Shown in pieces: positions 1-8,560 of a DNA stretch of 33,097 bases (position 1 is its first letter; every line of letters begins with the position of its first letter). The translations under genes and the position numbers were made by a program. This DNA comes from an uncultured Blautia sp. (GTDB taxonomy: Bacteria > Bacillota > Clostridia > Lachnospirales > Lachnospiraceae): assembly GCA_946626695.1 (NCBI GenBank), contig CAMOUV010000003.1:1-33097 (forward strand), given 5' to 3'. The notes beneath the pieces are model-generated. The model searched no databases, was not told the origin of the DNA, and saw only the letters and a list, made by a program, of their open reading frames with translations.

Positions 1-26
1 AAAAAGAGGCTGCCGTAATAAAGCTG

Positions 27-63
27 CGGGGACAGGTTCCTTGAGTCAAGGAACCTGTCCCCG
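27..63. repeat. Perfect 17-bp palindromic hairpin (cggggacaggttccttg-agt-caaggaacctgtccccg) just downstream of the PPK2 gene
   Basis: Inverted repeat read directly: 27-43 pairs with 47-63, 3-nt loop; no clear U-tract on either strand. Confidence 0.8.
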
Positions 64-74
64 TTACTTACTGT

Positions 75-1547
75 TTATTCTTTGCAGGCTTTTTTCAGAG
101 CGTCGATCACGATCTTAAGCGCTTTGATGCGGGCATATTTCTTGTCGTTGGATTCCAGCACATGCCAGGGTGCGAAGGTGGTGCTGGTCTTCTGGATCAT
201 CTCATCAATGGCGCCTTCGTAGAGGTCCCATTTCTCGCGGTTGCGCCAGTCTTCGTCGGTGATCTTCCACTGCTTTTCAGGCGTATTCTGGCGTTCGGTG
301 AAACGGGCCAGCTGGGTTTCTTTATCGATCTGCACCCAGAATTTGATGATCACGGCACCCCAGTCGCTCAGCTCTTTCTCGAATTCATTCATTTCGTTGT
401 AGGCTCTCTGCCAGTCATTCTCGCTGCAGAAGCCTTCCAGACGTTCCACCATGACTCTCCCGTACCAGGTACGGTCAAAAATGGCGATGTGACCTGTCTT
501 GGGCAGGCGGTTCCAGAAACGCCACAGATAGTGACGGGCTTTTTCGTGCGGCTCGGGGCTGGCGATCGGATTCACCACATAGCCCCGGGGATCCAGCGCG
601 CCGGTGATCCGCTTGATGTTTCCGCCCTTGCCGGCGGCGTCCCAGCCTTCGTAGGCGATGATGACCGGGATCTTTTTGCGGTAGATCTTGTAGTGCAGCT
701 CACGCAGCTCATCCTGCAGCTCATCCAGCTGTTTTTTGTAATCCTCCTCGGAGATTTCTTTGTTCAGAGGAATGTCGGCCAGCTTGGGCATTTTTTTCAG
801 GGGCAGGGTATTCTGAAGGATCGGCACGGCGAGAGACTGGTTCATCAGCGCGGTGGCAATCCCCTGGTTCAGGAACCGCAGGACCTGCAGCTCGGCCCAT
901 TTCTTGTCGCTGGCATCGATGATATACCAGGGTGCCTGGGAACGGTTGGTGTCGGACAGGTACCGGTCGTACACATCCAGGGTCTTGTCATAGTGCTTGT
1001 TCTGCCACAGATCGGCATCGCTCACTCTCCAGGCGGTGTCGACGTTATCCAGCAGCTTTTCGATCCGTTTTTTCTGTTCCTTCTTGCCGATGTGCATGAA
1101 GAATTTCATGACCAGATAGCCGTTGTCGGTCAGCTGACGCTCTGTGGTATTAACACTTGCTATGCGTTCCCGGTAGACTTTTTCCGGCAGATCCTCATGG
1201 ATGACGGCGTTGGTGATCTCCTCCATCCAGAACGAGTCAAAGAACTGGAATTTGCCGGCTTCCGGGATCTGGGTAAAGTATCTGTGAAGGAAGGGATAGC
1301 GTTTTTCTTCCTCGGTTCTGGCAGCCATGGTGGTTACCTGGAAAAAGCGGGGGTCGATATTTTTGATGATCTTGCTGATCACGCTGCCTTTTCCGGCCGC
1401 TCCCCAGCCTTCAAAGATCACCATGACAGGCAGTTTTTTTTCTTTGATCTTCATCTGATAGCCTGCGAGAGCTTCGCGGGCTTGTTTTAGTTCATCACTC
1501 AGAGCATCCGCATCCGGCGGAGTCTGGCTCGCAAATTCTTTTAACAT
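75..1547 (-). CDS. Polyphosphate:AMP phosphotransferase-like protein with two tandem PPK2 domains
   Basis: Two PPK2 Walker A-like motifs (FEGWGAAGKGS, YEGWDAAGKGG) plus FDRTWYGRVMVERLEGF in the second domain; start at MLKEFASQ, preceded by an aaggagg-type RBS. Confidence 0.88.
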   Translation of the reverse strand: MLKEFASQTPPDADALSDELKQAREALAGYQMKIKEKKLPVMVIFEGWGAAGKGSVISKIIKNIDPRFFQVTTMAARTEEEKRYPFLHRYFTQIPEAGKFQFFDSFWMEEITNAVIHEDLPEKVYRERIASVNTTERQLTDNGYLVMKFFMHIGKKEQKKRIEKLLDNVDTAWRVSDADLWQNKHYDKTLDVYDRYLSDTNRSQAPWYIIDASDKKWAELQVLRFLNQGIATALMNQSLAVPILQNTLPLKKMPKLADIPLNKEISEEDYKKQLDELQDELRELHYKIYRKKIPVIIAYEGWDAAGKGGNIKRITGALDPRGYVVNPIASPEPHEKARHYLWRFWNRLPKTGHIAIFDRTWYGRVMVERLEGFCSENDWQRAYNEMNEFEKELSDWGAVIIKFWVQIDKETQLARFTERQNTPEKQWKITDEDWRNREKWDLYEGAIDEMIQKTSTTFAPWHVLESNDKKYARIKALKIVIDALKKACKE

Positions 1548-1668
1548 AATAGTCCCTCCTTCTTTCGAAAACTTAAGCAGATTATACCATTGAAGGCGGA
1601 ATGTTTCAATCAATTATGGGCAAAATTTGATAATTCTTTCCAAAAAAAGACAGATACAGACAATAATC

Positions 1669-2544
1669 TCACTCCGTCTCGCGGTTTTTCTGGCGGAGCA
1701 GGTTCTGCGGGGACATACCGTATTCTTTCACGAATGCCCTGTAAAACACGGAATAGTCGGAAAAGCCGTATTCCTTGAAAACCTCGGAAGGCTTCTTTCC
1801 GTTCACAAGCGCGTCCCGGCTCATGGTCAGTCTTTTTTTGATGATATACTGGTGCAGCGAGATGCCCATCTGATCTTTGAAAAGATGGGCTATATGGTAT
1901 TTGCTGACAAAAAAAAGATCCGCCAGCGTATCCAGGCGAAGATCCTCGTTGATATGTTCTTCAATGTAGCGGATCAGGTTCCGGTCGAGATTCTTTTCGT
2001 TTTTTCCGTACTTCTCGGGATGCAGACTTTCGTAGACTGTCCGGTTGAGGAACAACAGCAGGTCATTGACGCCCAACGCGACGGCCATCCGTCTTCCGAA
2101 ACGGTCGGAGTAGATTTCTTCGATGACGTGGAAGATCTTACGCTGTACGGTGTTGAAGGTCACTTCATTGAAATGCCAGACGCAGCCGCTGCTGTCCGCT
2201 TTTTCTGTAAGGAAAAGAAATTCATCCGAATGCACGCTCAGCTTGGAAAGGAAGTTTTTTGTGATCCAGAATACGACCCTGCGGTACGGAACGGCAGGGT
2301 CATGGACCTGCACATAGTGCTGCATTCCGGGAGGGATGATTACCATGTCCCCGCTTTTCATCCGGCGGGAAGAATCGGAATAAAACATGGTCACTTCCCC
2401 TTCCAGGAAAAAATAGAATTCATAGTAGGTGTGGGAATGAGGCTCTACATTGCGAAAATTGCAGTCTTTATAGTAGTAGATCTCGAAATCCCTGGAAATC
2501 ATATACTGACGGTTCAGGAAGACGGAAGAAAGGTTTCTTATCAT
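1669..2544 (-). CDS. AraC family transcriptional regulator (cupin N-terminus, C-terminal HTH)
   Basis: N-terminal cupin-like HSHTYYEFYFFLEGE; C-terminal LRLDTLADLFFVSKYHIAHLFKDQMGISLHQYI...FSDYSVFYRAFVKEYGMSPQ; start chosen at MIRNLSS. Confidence 0.88.
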   Translation of the reverse strand: MIRNLSSVFLNRQYMISRDFEIYYYKDCNFRNVEPHSHTYYEFYFFLEGEVTMFYSDSSRRMKSGDMVIIPPGMQHYVQVHDPAVPYRRVVFWITKNFLSKLSVHSDEFLFLTEKADSSGCVWHFNEVTFNTVQRKIFHVIEEIYSDRFGRRMAVALGVNDLLLFLNRTVYESLHPEKYGKNEKNLDRNLIRYIEEHINEDLRLDTLADLFFVSKYHIAHLFKDQMGISLHQYIIKKRLTMSRDALVNGKKPSEVFKEYGFSDYSVFYRAFVKEYGMSPQNLLRQKNRETE

Positions 2545-2584
2545 ACTATTCTCCTTTGCAGGCAGCATTTGCACAGGTACTTAA

Positions 2585-2613
2585 ATATTAACACAATACA
2601 ACAAGTTTTGCAA
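2585..2613 (-). promoter_or_regulatory. Putative promoter of the AraC gene (minus strand TTGCAA-17-TAATAT)
   Basis: -35 at 2608-2613 and -10 at 2585-2590 with 17-bp spacing. Confidence 0.45.
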
Positions 2614-2633
2614 TGTCCGGCACAAGCCGGACA
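2614..2633. promoter_or_regulatory. Candidate operator palindrome TGTCCGGC-ACAA-GCCGGACA in the araC/GUS divergent intergenic region
   Basis: Perfect 8-bp inverted repeat between divergent genes. Confidence 0.45.
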
Positions 2634-2724
2634 ATAGGCCGGAGACAGAAAAAATGATAAGCTGAGGTTACAGAACAGAAGCAGAACAACAGCCGAAACA
2701 AAAAGGAGTGAAAGGGGGAATCAT

Positions 2725-4563
2725 ATGCTGTATCCGATCATGTCGGAGTCGAGGAGTGTGATGGATCTTTCCGGAATCTGGGATTTCCGGCTGGATCATG
2801 GAGAGGGCTTTTCGGAAAAATGGTATGAGAAACCGCTTCCGGAAGCTTTGAAGATGCCGGTTCCGGCATCCTACAATGATCTGAAGGAAGATGTGGATTT
2901 CCGGGATCACCGAGGGTATGCGTTTTACCAGAAGAGATTTTCGTTCCCGAAAGCCTTGTTTGATGGTCAACGCATTGTTCTTCGCTGTGAGGCGGTTACA
3001 CATTTTGCCAGAGTCTACCTGAACGGGAAGGAGATCGGGAGCCACCTGGGAGGATTTCTCCCCTTTGAACTGGAGATCGGAGAGGAGCTGCAGGAGGAGA
3101 ATCTGCTTACCATCGCCGTGGATAACCGGATCGATTATCACACCCTTCCGGTGGGAAACCTGGAGGATGTCTGGGGCTCCAGAGGAACGAACAAGCTTCA
3201 GAAAATCCGGAATTATCCGAATTTCGATTTTTTCAATTACTGCGGGATCACCAGACCGGTCAGGCTTCTGATCATGCCGGAAACCTTCATCGATGATATC
3301 ACCCTGGTGCCGGAGGTGGAAGTGACAGAGGACGGGAAGGGAAATGCCGTTCTTCACTATACCGTCGAAACCTGTGGTCAGCCCGGTCCCGAACAGCCCT
3401 CCTGTCAGGTGGAGATCCTGGACAGAGAAGGAAACCGCGTCGGGTTTTCGGAAGGAAAAACCGGGGAGATCCATCTGGAAAACGCAGTGCTCTGGCAGCC
3501 GATGAAGCCGTATCTGTATCGCGTGAAGGTACGGTTCGGAAAGGATGTTTATGAACTTCCTTATGGGATCCGGACCGTAGAAATCCGGGGCACACAGTTC
3601 CTGATCAATGGCAAGGCCTTTTATTTCAAGGGCTATGGGAAGCATGAAGACACCTTTCCTCATGGGCGGGGAGAGAATATCCCGATGTATGTGAAGGATT
3701 TTTCGCTGATGAAATGGCAGGGGGCCAACAGCTTCCGCTGCAGCCATTACCCCTACAGTGAAGAGGTGATGCGGCTGGCGGATCAGGAAGGCCTGGTGGT
3801 TATCGATGAGACACCGGCCGTGGGACTGAATCTGGCCTTCGGCGGCGGAGCCAATTTCGAAGGAAAGAAGAAGGGGACCTTTGATCCGGAGTATGGTCTT
3901 CAGACCTTCCCGCATCATCAGGAGGTCATCCGGGATCTGATCGCGCGGGACAAAAACTATGCCTGCGTGGTGATGTGGAATATCGCCAATGAGCCGGACG
4001 GCTGCGGCGAAGGAGCTTATGAATATTTTGAACCGTTGTTTGCGCTTGCCCACAGCCAGGATCCCCAGAAGAGACCGGTGTGCATTGCCAGCGCCCAGAT
4101 GGCGGGCGGCCCGGATACAGACGTTTCGGCCAGACTGTCCGACGTGATCTGCCTGAACCGGTATTACGGCTGGTATGAGGGCGGTCCGGATCTTGAGGAG
4201 CCTGCACAGTGGCTTCGGAAAGAACTGAAGGAATGGGAAAAGCTGGGGAAACCGCTGATGATCACCGAATACGGTGCGGATACGGTCGCCGGGCTTCATG
4301 ATACGGCACCGGTAATGTTCACGGAAGAGTATCAGCTGGAATATTACCGGATGAATAACCAGGTACTGGATGAATTTTCCTTTGTGGTCGGGGAGCACGC
4401 CTGGAATTTTGCGGATTTTGCCACAGGCCAGGGGGTGAGCCGGGTACAGGGCAACAAAAAAGGACTCTTTACCAGAGACCGGAGGCCGAAGCTTGCCGCG
4501 CATTATTTCAAAGAGCGTTGGCACAGCATTCCGGACTATGATTATAAAAAAAGAAACCAATAA
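2725..4563 (+). CDS. uidA: Beta-glucuronidase, glycoside hydrolase family 2
   Basis: Strong match to E. coli GUS motifs: DLSGIWDFRLD, MWNIANEPD (acid/base), ITEYGADT (nucleophile), VGEHAWNFADFATGQGVSRVQGNKKGLFTRDRRPK (N-x-K glucuronate motif). Confidence 0.93.
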   Translation: MLYPIMSESRSVMDLSGIWDFRLDHGEGFSEKWYEKPLPEALKMPVPASYNDLKEDVDFRDHRGYAFYQKRFSFPKALFDGQRIVLRCEAVTHFARVYLNGKEIGSHLGGFLPFELEIGEELQEENLLTIAVDNRIDYHTLPVGNLEDVWGSRGTNKLQKIRNYPNFDFFNYCGITRPVRLLIMPETFIDDITLVPEVEVTEDGKGNAVLHYTVETCGQPGPEQPSCQVEILDREGNRVGFSEGKTGEIHLENAVLWQPMKPYLYRVKVRFGKDVYELPYGIRTVEIRGTQFLINGKAFYFKGYGKHEDTFPHGRGENIPMYVKDFSLMKWQGANSFRCSHYPYSEEVMRLADQEGLVVIDETPAVGLNLAFGGGANFEGKKKGTFDPEYGLQTFPHHQEVIRDLIARDKNYACVVMWNIANEPDGCGEGAYEYFEPLFALAHSQDPQKRPVCIASAQMAGGPDTDVSARLSDVICLNRYYGWYEGGPDLEEPAQWLRKELKEWEKLGKPLMITEYGADTVAGLHDTAPVMFTEEYQLEYYRMNNQVLDEFSFVVGEHAWNFADFATGQGVSRVQGNKKGLFTRDRRPKLAAHYFKERWHSIPDYDYKKRNQ

Positions 4564-4594
4564 AGAAAACCAATCAGAAAAGGAGAATCGGAAA

Positions 4595-6073
4595 ATGAAA
4601 AAAAGAATCGCAAGTGTTCTGGCAGCAATGCTGGCGGTATCCGCTCTGACCCCTGCAGCAACGGTATCTGCAGAGGAGGATACCTGGAAGATGGTCATGG
4701 AGGTCGTCAACTATGGCTTTGATGACCCGGATCTTCTGATGGTACAGGACGCAGTGAACGAGATCACCGTCCCGAAGATCGGCGTAGAGGTGGAATTCCT
4801 GACCGTCCCGATCATGGATCAGGCGACCAAGCAGGGCCTTCTGGTTGCCGCCGGGCAGCAGATCGACCTGGTGGTGGCCGGACTTCTGACCACTCCCTCC
4901 AATCTTGTATCCGCCGGCCTTCTTCAGCCGATCACGGAATATGTGGAAGGCTCGGAAGTACTTTCCAGTCTGGGCGAAGGGATCCTGGAGGCCTGCAGGG
5001 TCAAGGGAGAGATCTATGCTTACCCCGGCTCGATCGCCAGCGGAAACAGAGTTTCCTTCTTCTATGACAAAGACCTTGCGGAGGAATACAATCTCGAGAT
5101 GCCTGAGATGATCACTTCGGCCGAGGACTGGGAGGCTCTGTTTGAGGCGGTGAAGGAAAGCGGCATGCCGCAGTACGGAATTTCTCTCGGCGACGGCGTG
5201 GCCTGCGAATATGAATGGGCACCCTTTGATTCCCTTGGAGATGACGCCCTTCTTTCCTATGGCGTAGTCATGGATCCGAAAGAGGGCACCACGGTGGAAA
5301 ACTATTATGCCACCGAAGAATATATGCAGAAATGCAAGATGCACAGGGACTGGTTTGAAAAAGGATACTGCGTACCGGATTCCATCAGCAACGGATATAC
5401 CACCACGGACTCCATGAGCCAGGGTCTGATGCTCGGTTTTGTTTCCAACTCAAACCCGGGAAACAGCACCGCTTACAAGTCCAAGACCACCGGCAAAAAC
5501 CTCGGAGAGGTTCCGATGACCGATATTATCACCAAGACAAGCAACGTGCTGAATTTCTGCTGGGGCGTTTCCTCCTCCTGTGAGAGACCGGAGAAGGTCG
5601 TGGACTTCCTGGAGCTGATGTACTCCGATACCGAGCTTGCCAATCTGCTCAACTACGGAATCGAAGGCGTCCATTATACGACCACAGAGGGCAGCAAGAT
5701 CATCGGCTATCCGGAAGGCGTCGATGGCAGCAGCTGCGGGTACGGCTCCTTTGTAGGCACCTATGGAAATGTGAAAGAGATCTATCAGAGACCTCCGTTC
5801 ACCGATGAAGATATTGAAGGCTTCTCCGATTTCATTTATCCGAACGCAGAGACCTCCAAATTCCTGGGTTATTCCTTTGATCCGGAGAAAGTAAATACTG
5901 CTCTGACCGCTGTTTCCGCCGTGATCGGACAGTATGCTCCGGCTCTGGAATGCGGCATTGTGGATCCGGAGGAAAAAATTCCGGAATTCCTGGATGCCCT
6001 GGAAGCAGCCGGCATGAACGAAATCATCACGGAAAACCAGGCACAGCTGGATGCGTGGCTGGCTTCCAGATAA
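4595..6073 (+). CDS. Extracellular solute-binding protein of an ABC-type sugar transporter (Sec signal peptide, no lipobox)
   Basis: Signal peptide MKKRIASVLAAMLAVSALTPAATVSA followed by an SBP-like body; RBS aaaggag upstream of ATG 4595. Confidence 0.8.
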   Translation: MKKRIASVLAAMLAVSALTPAATVSAEEDTWKMVMEVVNYGFDDPDLLMVQDAVNEITVPKIGVEVEFLTVPIMDQATKQGLLVAAGQQIDLVVAGLLTTPSNLVSAGLLQPITEYVEGSEVLSSLGEGILEACRVKGEIYAYPGSIASGNRVSFFYDKDLAEEYNLEMPEMITSAEDWEALFEAVKESGMPQYGISLGDGVACEYEWAPFDSLGDDALLSYGVVMDPKEGTTVENYYATEEYMQKCKMHRDWFEKGYCVPDSISNGYTTTDSMSQGLMLGFVSNSNPGNSTAYKSKTTGKNLGEVPMTDIITKTSNVLNFCWGVSSSCERPEKVVDFLELMYSDTELANLLNYGIEGVHYTTTEGSKIIGYPEGVDGSSCGYGSFVGTYGNVKEIYQRPPFTDEDIEGFSDFIYPNAETSKFLGYSFDPEKVNTALTAVSAVIGQYAPALECGIVDPEEKIPEFLDALEAAGMNEIITENQAQLDAWLASR

Positions 6074-6087
6074 GACATATAACAGGA

Positions 6088-6128
6088 CGACCCTGCCATG
6101 TGACTCACTTCATGGCAGGGTCGTTTTT
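6088..6128 (+). terminator. Rho-independent terminator downstream of the solute-binding protein
   Basis: Stem cgaccctgccatg / catggcagggtcg (13 bp) followed by ttttt. Confidence 0.9.
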
Positions 6129-6299
6129 ATATGGCATCTGTGGAGGTTACACTCTAAGATACTGTGGATAACTGCGGTGGTCTATGGTAAGATATGGGTA
6201 TCATTACGGATTTTACATGCATCATGGCAGAGTCATAAGAATCTGCCTTGATGTAGAGGAGGATTGTTTCCCGGTTTACTTTCTTGAAAGGAGCGTTTT

Positions 6300-8246
6300 A
6301 TGGAAAGAAAATACCCCCATCTCAGCAGTCCGATCACGATCGGAAGAACAACTTTTCGTAACCGCATGTTTTCCGCGCCCATGGGAGGAACGGATATTGC
6401 CAACGACGGCTGTATCGGTCCGAAATCCACGGCATTCTATGAACTCAGAGCCCGGGGAGGCGCTGCTGCGGTCACCGTGAGCGAACTGATGGTGCATCCT
6501 GCCACCGATGCGTCCCATGCCTATCATCTGGATGAAAGCATCCTGAATTCGTTGTCCGCGGCGACCTACACGGCGGATGCGATCCGCCGTCATGGAGCCA
6601 TCCCTTCGCTGGAGCTGTCCCATTCCGGAATGTATGCCGGAACCTACATGACGGACAAAAACAGACAGAAATCCCTGCATCAGTGGGGCCCCTCCGATAC
6701 GGTCCGCCCAGACGGAGTGGAGGTACGGGCTCTGACGAAAGAGATGATCGATGAGATTGTCCGTTCCTACGGCCATGTTGCCGGACTGGCAAAACGGGCC
6801 GGTTTTGAGATGCTGATGATCCATGGCGGCCATGGCTGGCTGATCAACCAGTTCCTTTCCCCGATGTTCAATCACCGGACGGACGAGTACGGCGGAAGTC
6901 TGGAGAACCGCTGCCGGTTTGCGGTCGAAGTGCTGCAGGCGGTCCGTGAAGCCGTAGGTCCGTTTTTCCCCATTGAGTTCCGCATGAGCGGTGAAGAGCT
7001 GGTTCCGGAGGGATATACACTGCAGGACGGCGTGGAGATCGCAAAACAGGTGGAGCCCTATGTGGACATCATACATGTTTCTGCAGGAACCTACCAGAGA
7101 ACCTTCGGCCGGACCCATCCCTCCATGTTTGTGGAGCATGGCGTAAATGTGTATATGGCGGCAGAGATCAAAAAGCATGTGAAAAAGCCGGTTGCCACCA
7201 TCGGAGGCCTGAATGACCCGGCTCAGATGGAGGAGATCATCGCCTCCGGCAAGGCGGACATTGTCTATATGGCAAGGGCTCTTCTGGCGGATCCGTATCT
7301 GCCCAGAAAGGTTGTGGAGAACCGGGATGAGGAGATCGTCCGGTGTCTCCGGTGCTTTACCTGCATGGCGGAGCGTGCCGCCACGTCCACAAGGCGGTGT
7401 ACCGTCAATCCGCTGATCGGACGGGAGATGGACGGAGTGGAGGTCGTGCCGGCCAGGGAGAAGAAAAAGGTCCTGGTGGCCGGAGCCGGACCGGGAGGGC
7501 TGTATGCAGCCTATACGGCGGCGCTCCGCGGTCATGAGGTGATCCTGTGCGAAAAAGAGTCCGAGGGCGGCGGCATTCTGAAGAGTGAACAGGCGCTTCC
7601 TTTCAAACACGAGATGTATGAGCTGTCCGGAACCTTTCTTCGCCTGGCAGAAAAGGCAGGCGTGGAGATCCGGCTTAACACCGAAGTGACGTCGGAATAT
7701 GTGGAGAAAGAAGCTCCCTATGCATTGATCATTGCCTCCGGCAGCCGTCCGCTGGTTCCGCCGATTCCGGGGCTTGACGGGGAAAATGTTGTGATCGTGA
7801 ACAACTACTACCGTGAAAAGGAAAAGGTGACGGATGATGTGGTAGTCTTCGGAGGCGGCCTTGCCGGATGCGAGTGTGCGATCCATCTGGGAATGGAAGG
7901 AAAGAAGGTCCATCTGGTGGAAATGCGCGATCAGCTGGCTCCGGATGCCAATGTGCGTCATCGTCCGCTGCTGCTGGCGGAAATCGAAAAATATGCGACA
8001 GTCCATACGGGGTACCGGGGACTGGAGGTGACAAAAGAAGGGATCATCTGCGAGGATCCCTCCGGAAATAAGGTTACTGTACCGGGAGCCACGGTGATCT
8101 GTGCCCTGGGCCAGCGTGCCGCCACGGATACAGTGGAGAAACTGATGGATACCGCGCCTTATGTGCGGGTGATCGGAGATGCCTCCCGGGTTTCCACCAT
8201 CACCAATGCAGTATACTGGGGATATCATGCGGCGCTGGATATCTGA
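6300..8246 (+). CDS. Old-yellow-enzyme family FMN/FAD/Fe-S oxidoreductase (2,4-dienoyl-CoA reductase / BaiCD / enoate reductase-like)
   Basis: N-terminal OYE barrel (MIHGGHGWLINQFLSPMFNHRTDEYGGSLENR), Cys cluster CLRCFTC...CTVNP, C-terminal dinucleotide-binding VLVAGAGPGGLYAA. Confidence 0.9.
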   Translation: MERKYPHLSSPITIGRTTFRNRMFSAPMGGTDIANDGCIGPKSTAFYELRARGGAAAVTVSELMVHPATDASHAYHLDESILNSLSAATYTADAIRRHGAIPSLELSHSGMYAGTYMTDKNRQKSLHQWGPSDTVRPDGVEVRALTKEMIDEIVRSYGHVAGLAKRAGFEMLMIHGGHGWLINQFLSPMFNHRTDEYGGSLENRCRFAVEVLQAVREAVGPFFPIEFRMSGEELVPEGYTLQDGVEIAKQVEPYVDIIHVSAGTYQRTFGRTHPSMFVEHGVNVYMAAEIKKHVKKPVATIGGLNDPAQMEEIIASGKADIVYMARALLADPYLPRKVVENRDEEIVRCLRCFTCMAERAATSTRRCTVNPLIGREMDGVEVVPAREKKKVLVAGAGPGGLYAAYTAALRGHEVILCEKESEGGGILKSEQALPFKHEMYELSGTFLRLAEKAGVEIRLNTEVTSEYVEKEAPYALIIASGSRPLVPPIPGLDGENVVIVNNYYREKEKVTDDVVVFGGGLAGCECAIHLGMEGKKVHLVEMRDQLAPDANVRHRPLLLAEIEKYATVHTGYRGLEVTKEGIICEDPSGNKVTVPGATVICALGQRAATDTVEKLMDTAPYVRVIGDASRVSTITNAVYWGYHAALDI

Positions 8247-8318
8247 AAACAGTGCGCAGCCTTTTGCATGTCTGCTTCCGGATGGCAGCAACGGCAACGG
8301 AAAACTGGAACAAAAAAG

Positions 8319-8504
8319 ATGAAGGCGTCAGGTATGGGCGATGGGTTCAGCTTCCTTGACATGCTGCTGATTCTGATCTTTGGATCTGTGGATATTTCTT
8401 ATATTGTGATGGAAGCACTGACGATGGCCGGTTTCTGGAAAATGCATGACAACGAGATCGAGGCCACGATCACGTTGGAATTTATTGACAAGGATAAGAG
8501 ATGA
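8319..8504 (+). CDS. Possible small hydrophobic protein of unknown function (about 61 aa)
   Basis: ORF MKASGMGDGFSFLDMLLILIFGSVDISYIVMEALTMAGFWKMHDNEIEATITLEFIDKDKR; weak RBS; followed by a terminator. Confidence 0.35.
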   Translation: MKASGMGDGFSFLDMLLILIFGSVDISYIVMEALTMAGFWKMHDNEIEATITLEFIDKDKR

Positions 8505-8522
8505 ATCTCGCAGAAGAGAAAA

Positions 8523-8560
8523 GGTGAGGGATCATACAGCATCCCTCACCTTATTTTTTT
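8523..8560 (+). terminator. Rho-independent terminator between convergent genes
   Basis: Stem ggtgagggat / atccctcacc (10 bp) followed by ttattttttt. Confidence 0.88.

Noticed and set aside
162-1490. 442-aa plus-strand ORF opposite the PPK2 gene
   Set aside because: Antisense shadow; no start context or recognisable domain
4493-4594. Upstream start of the solute-binding protein ORF
   Set aside because: Overlaps the GUS 3' end; signal peptide and RBS support the start at 4595
2668-4710. 680-aa minus-strand ORF opposite the beta-glucuronidase, longer than the sense ORF
   Set aside because: It is codon-aligned with the sense gene, so antisense stops need sense TTA/CTA/TCA codons, which are rare here; the protein shows no recognisable family and the sense gene is unambiguous
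6276-8297. 673-aa minus-strand ORF opposite the OYE gene
   Set aside because: Same codon-aligned shadow-ORF effect; low-complexity His/Arg-rich translation
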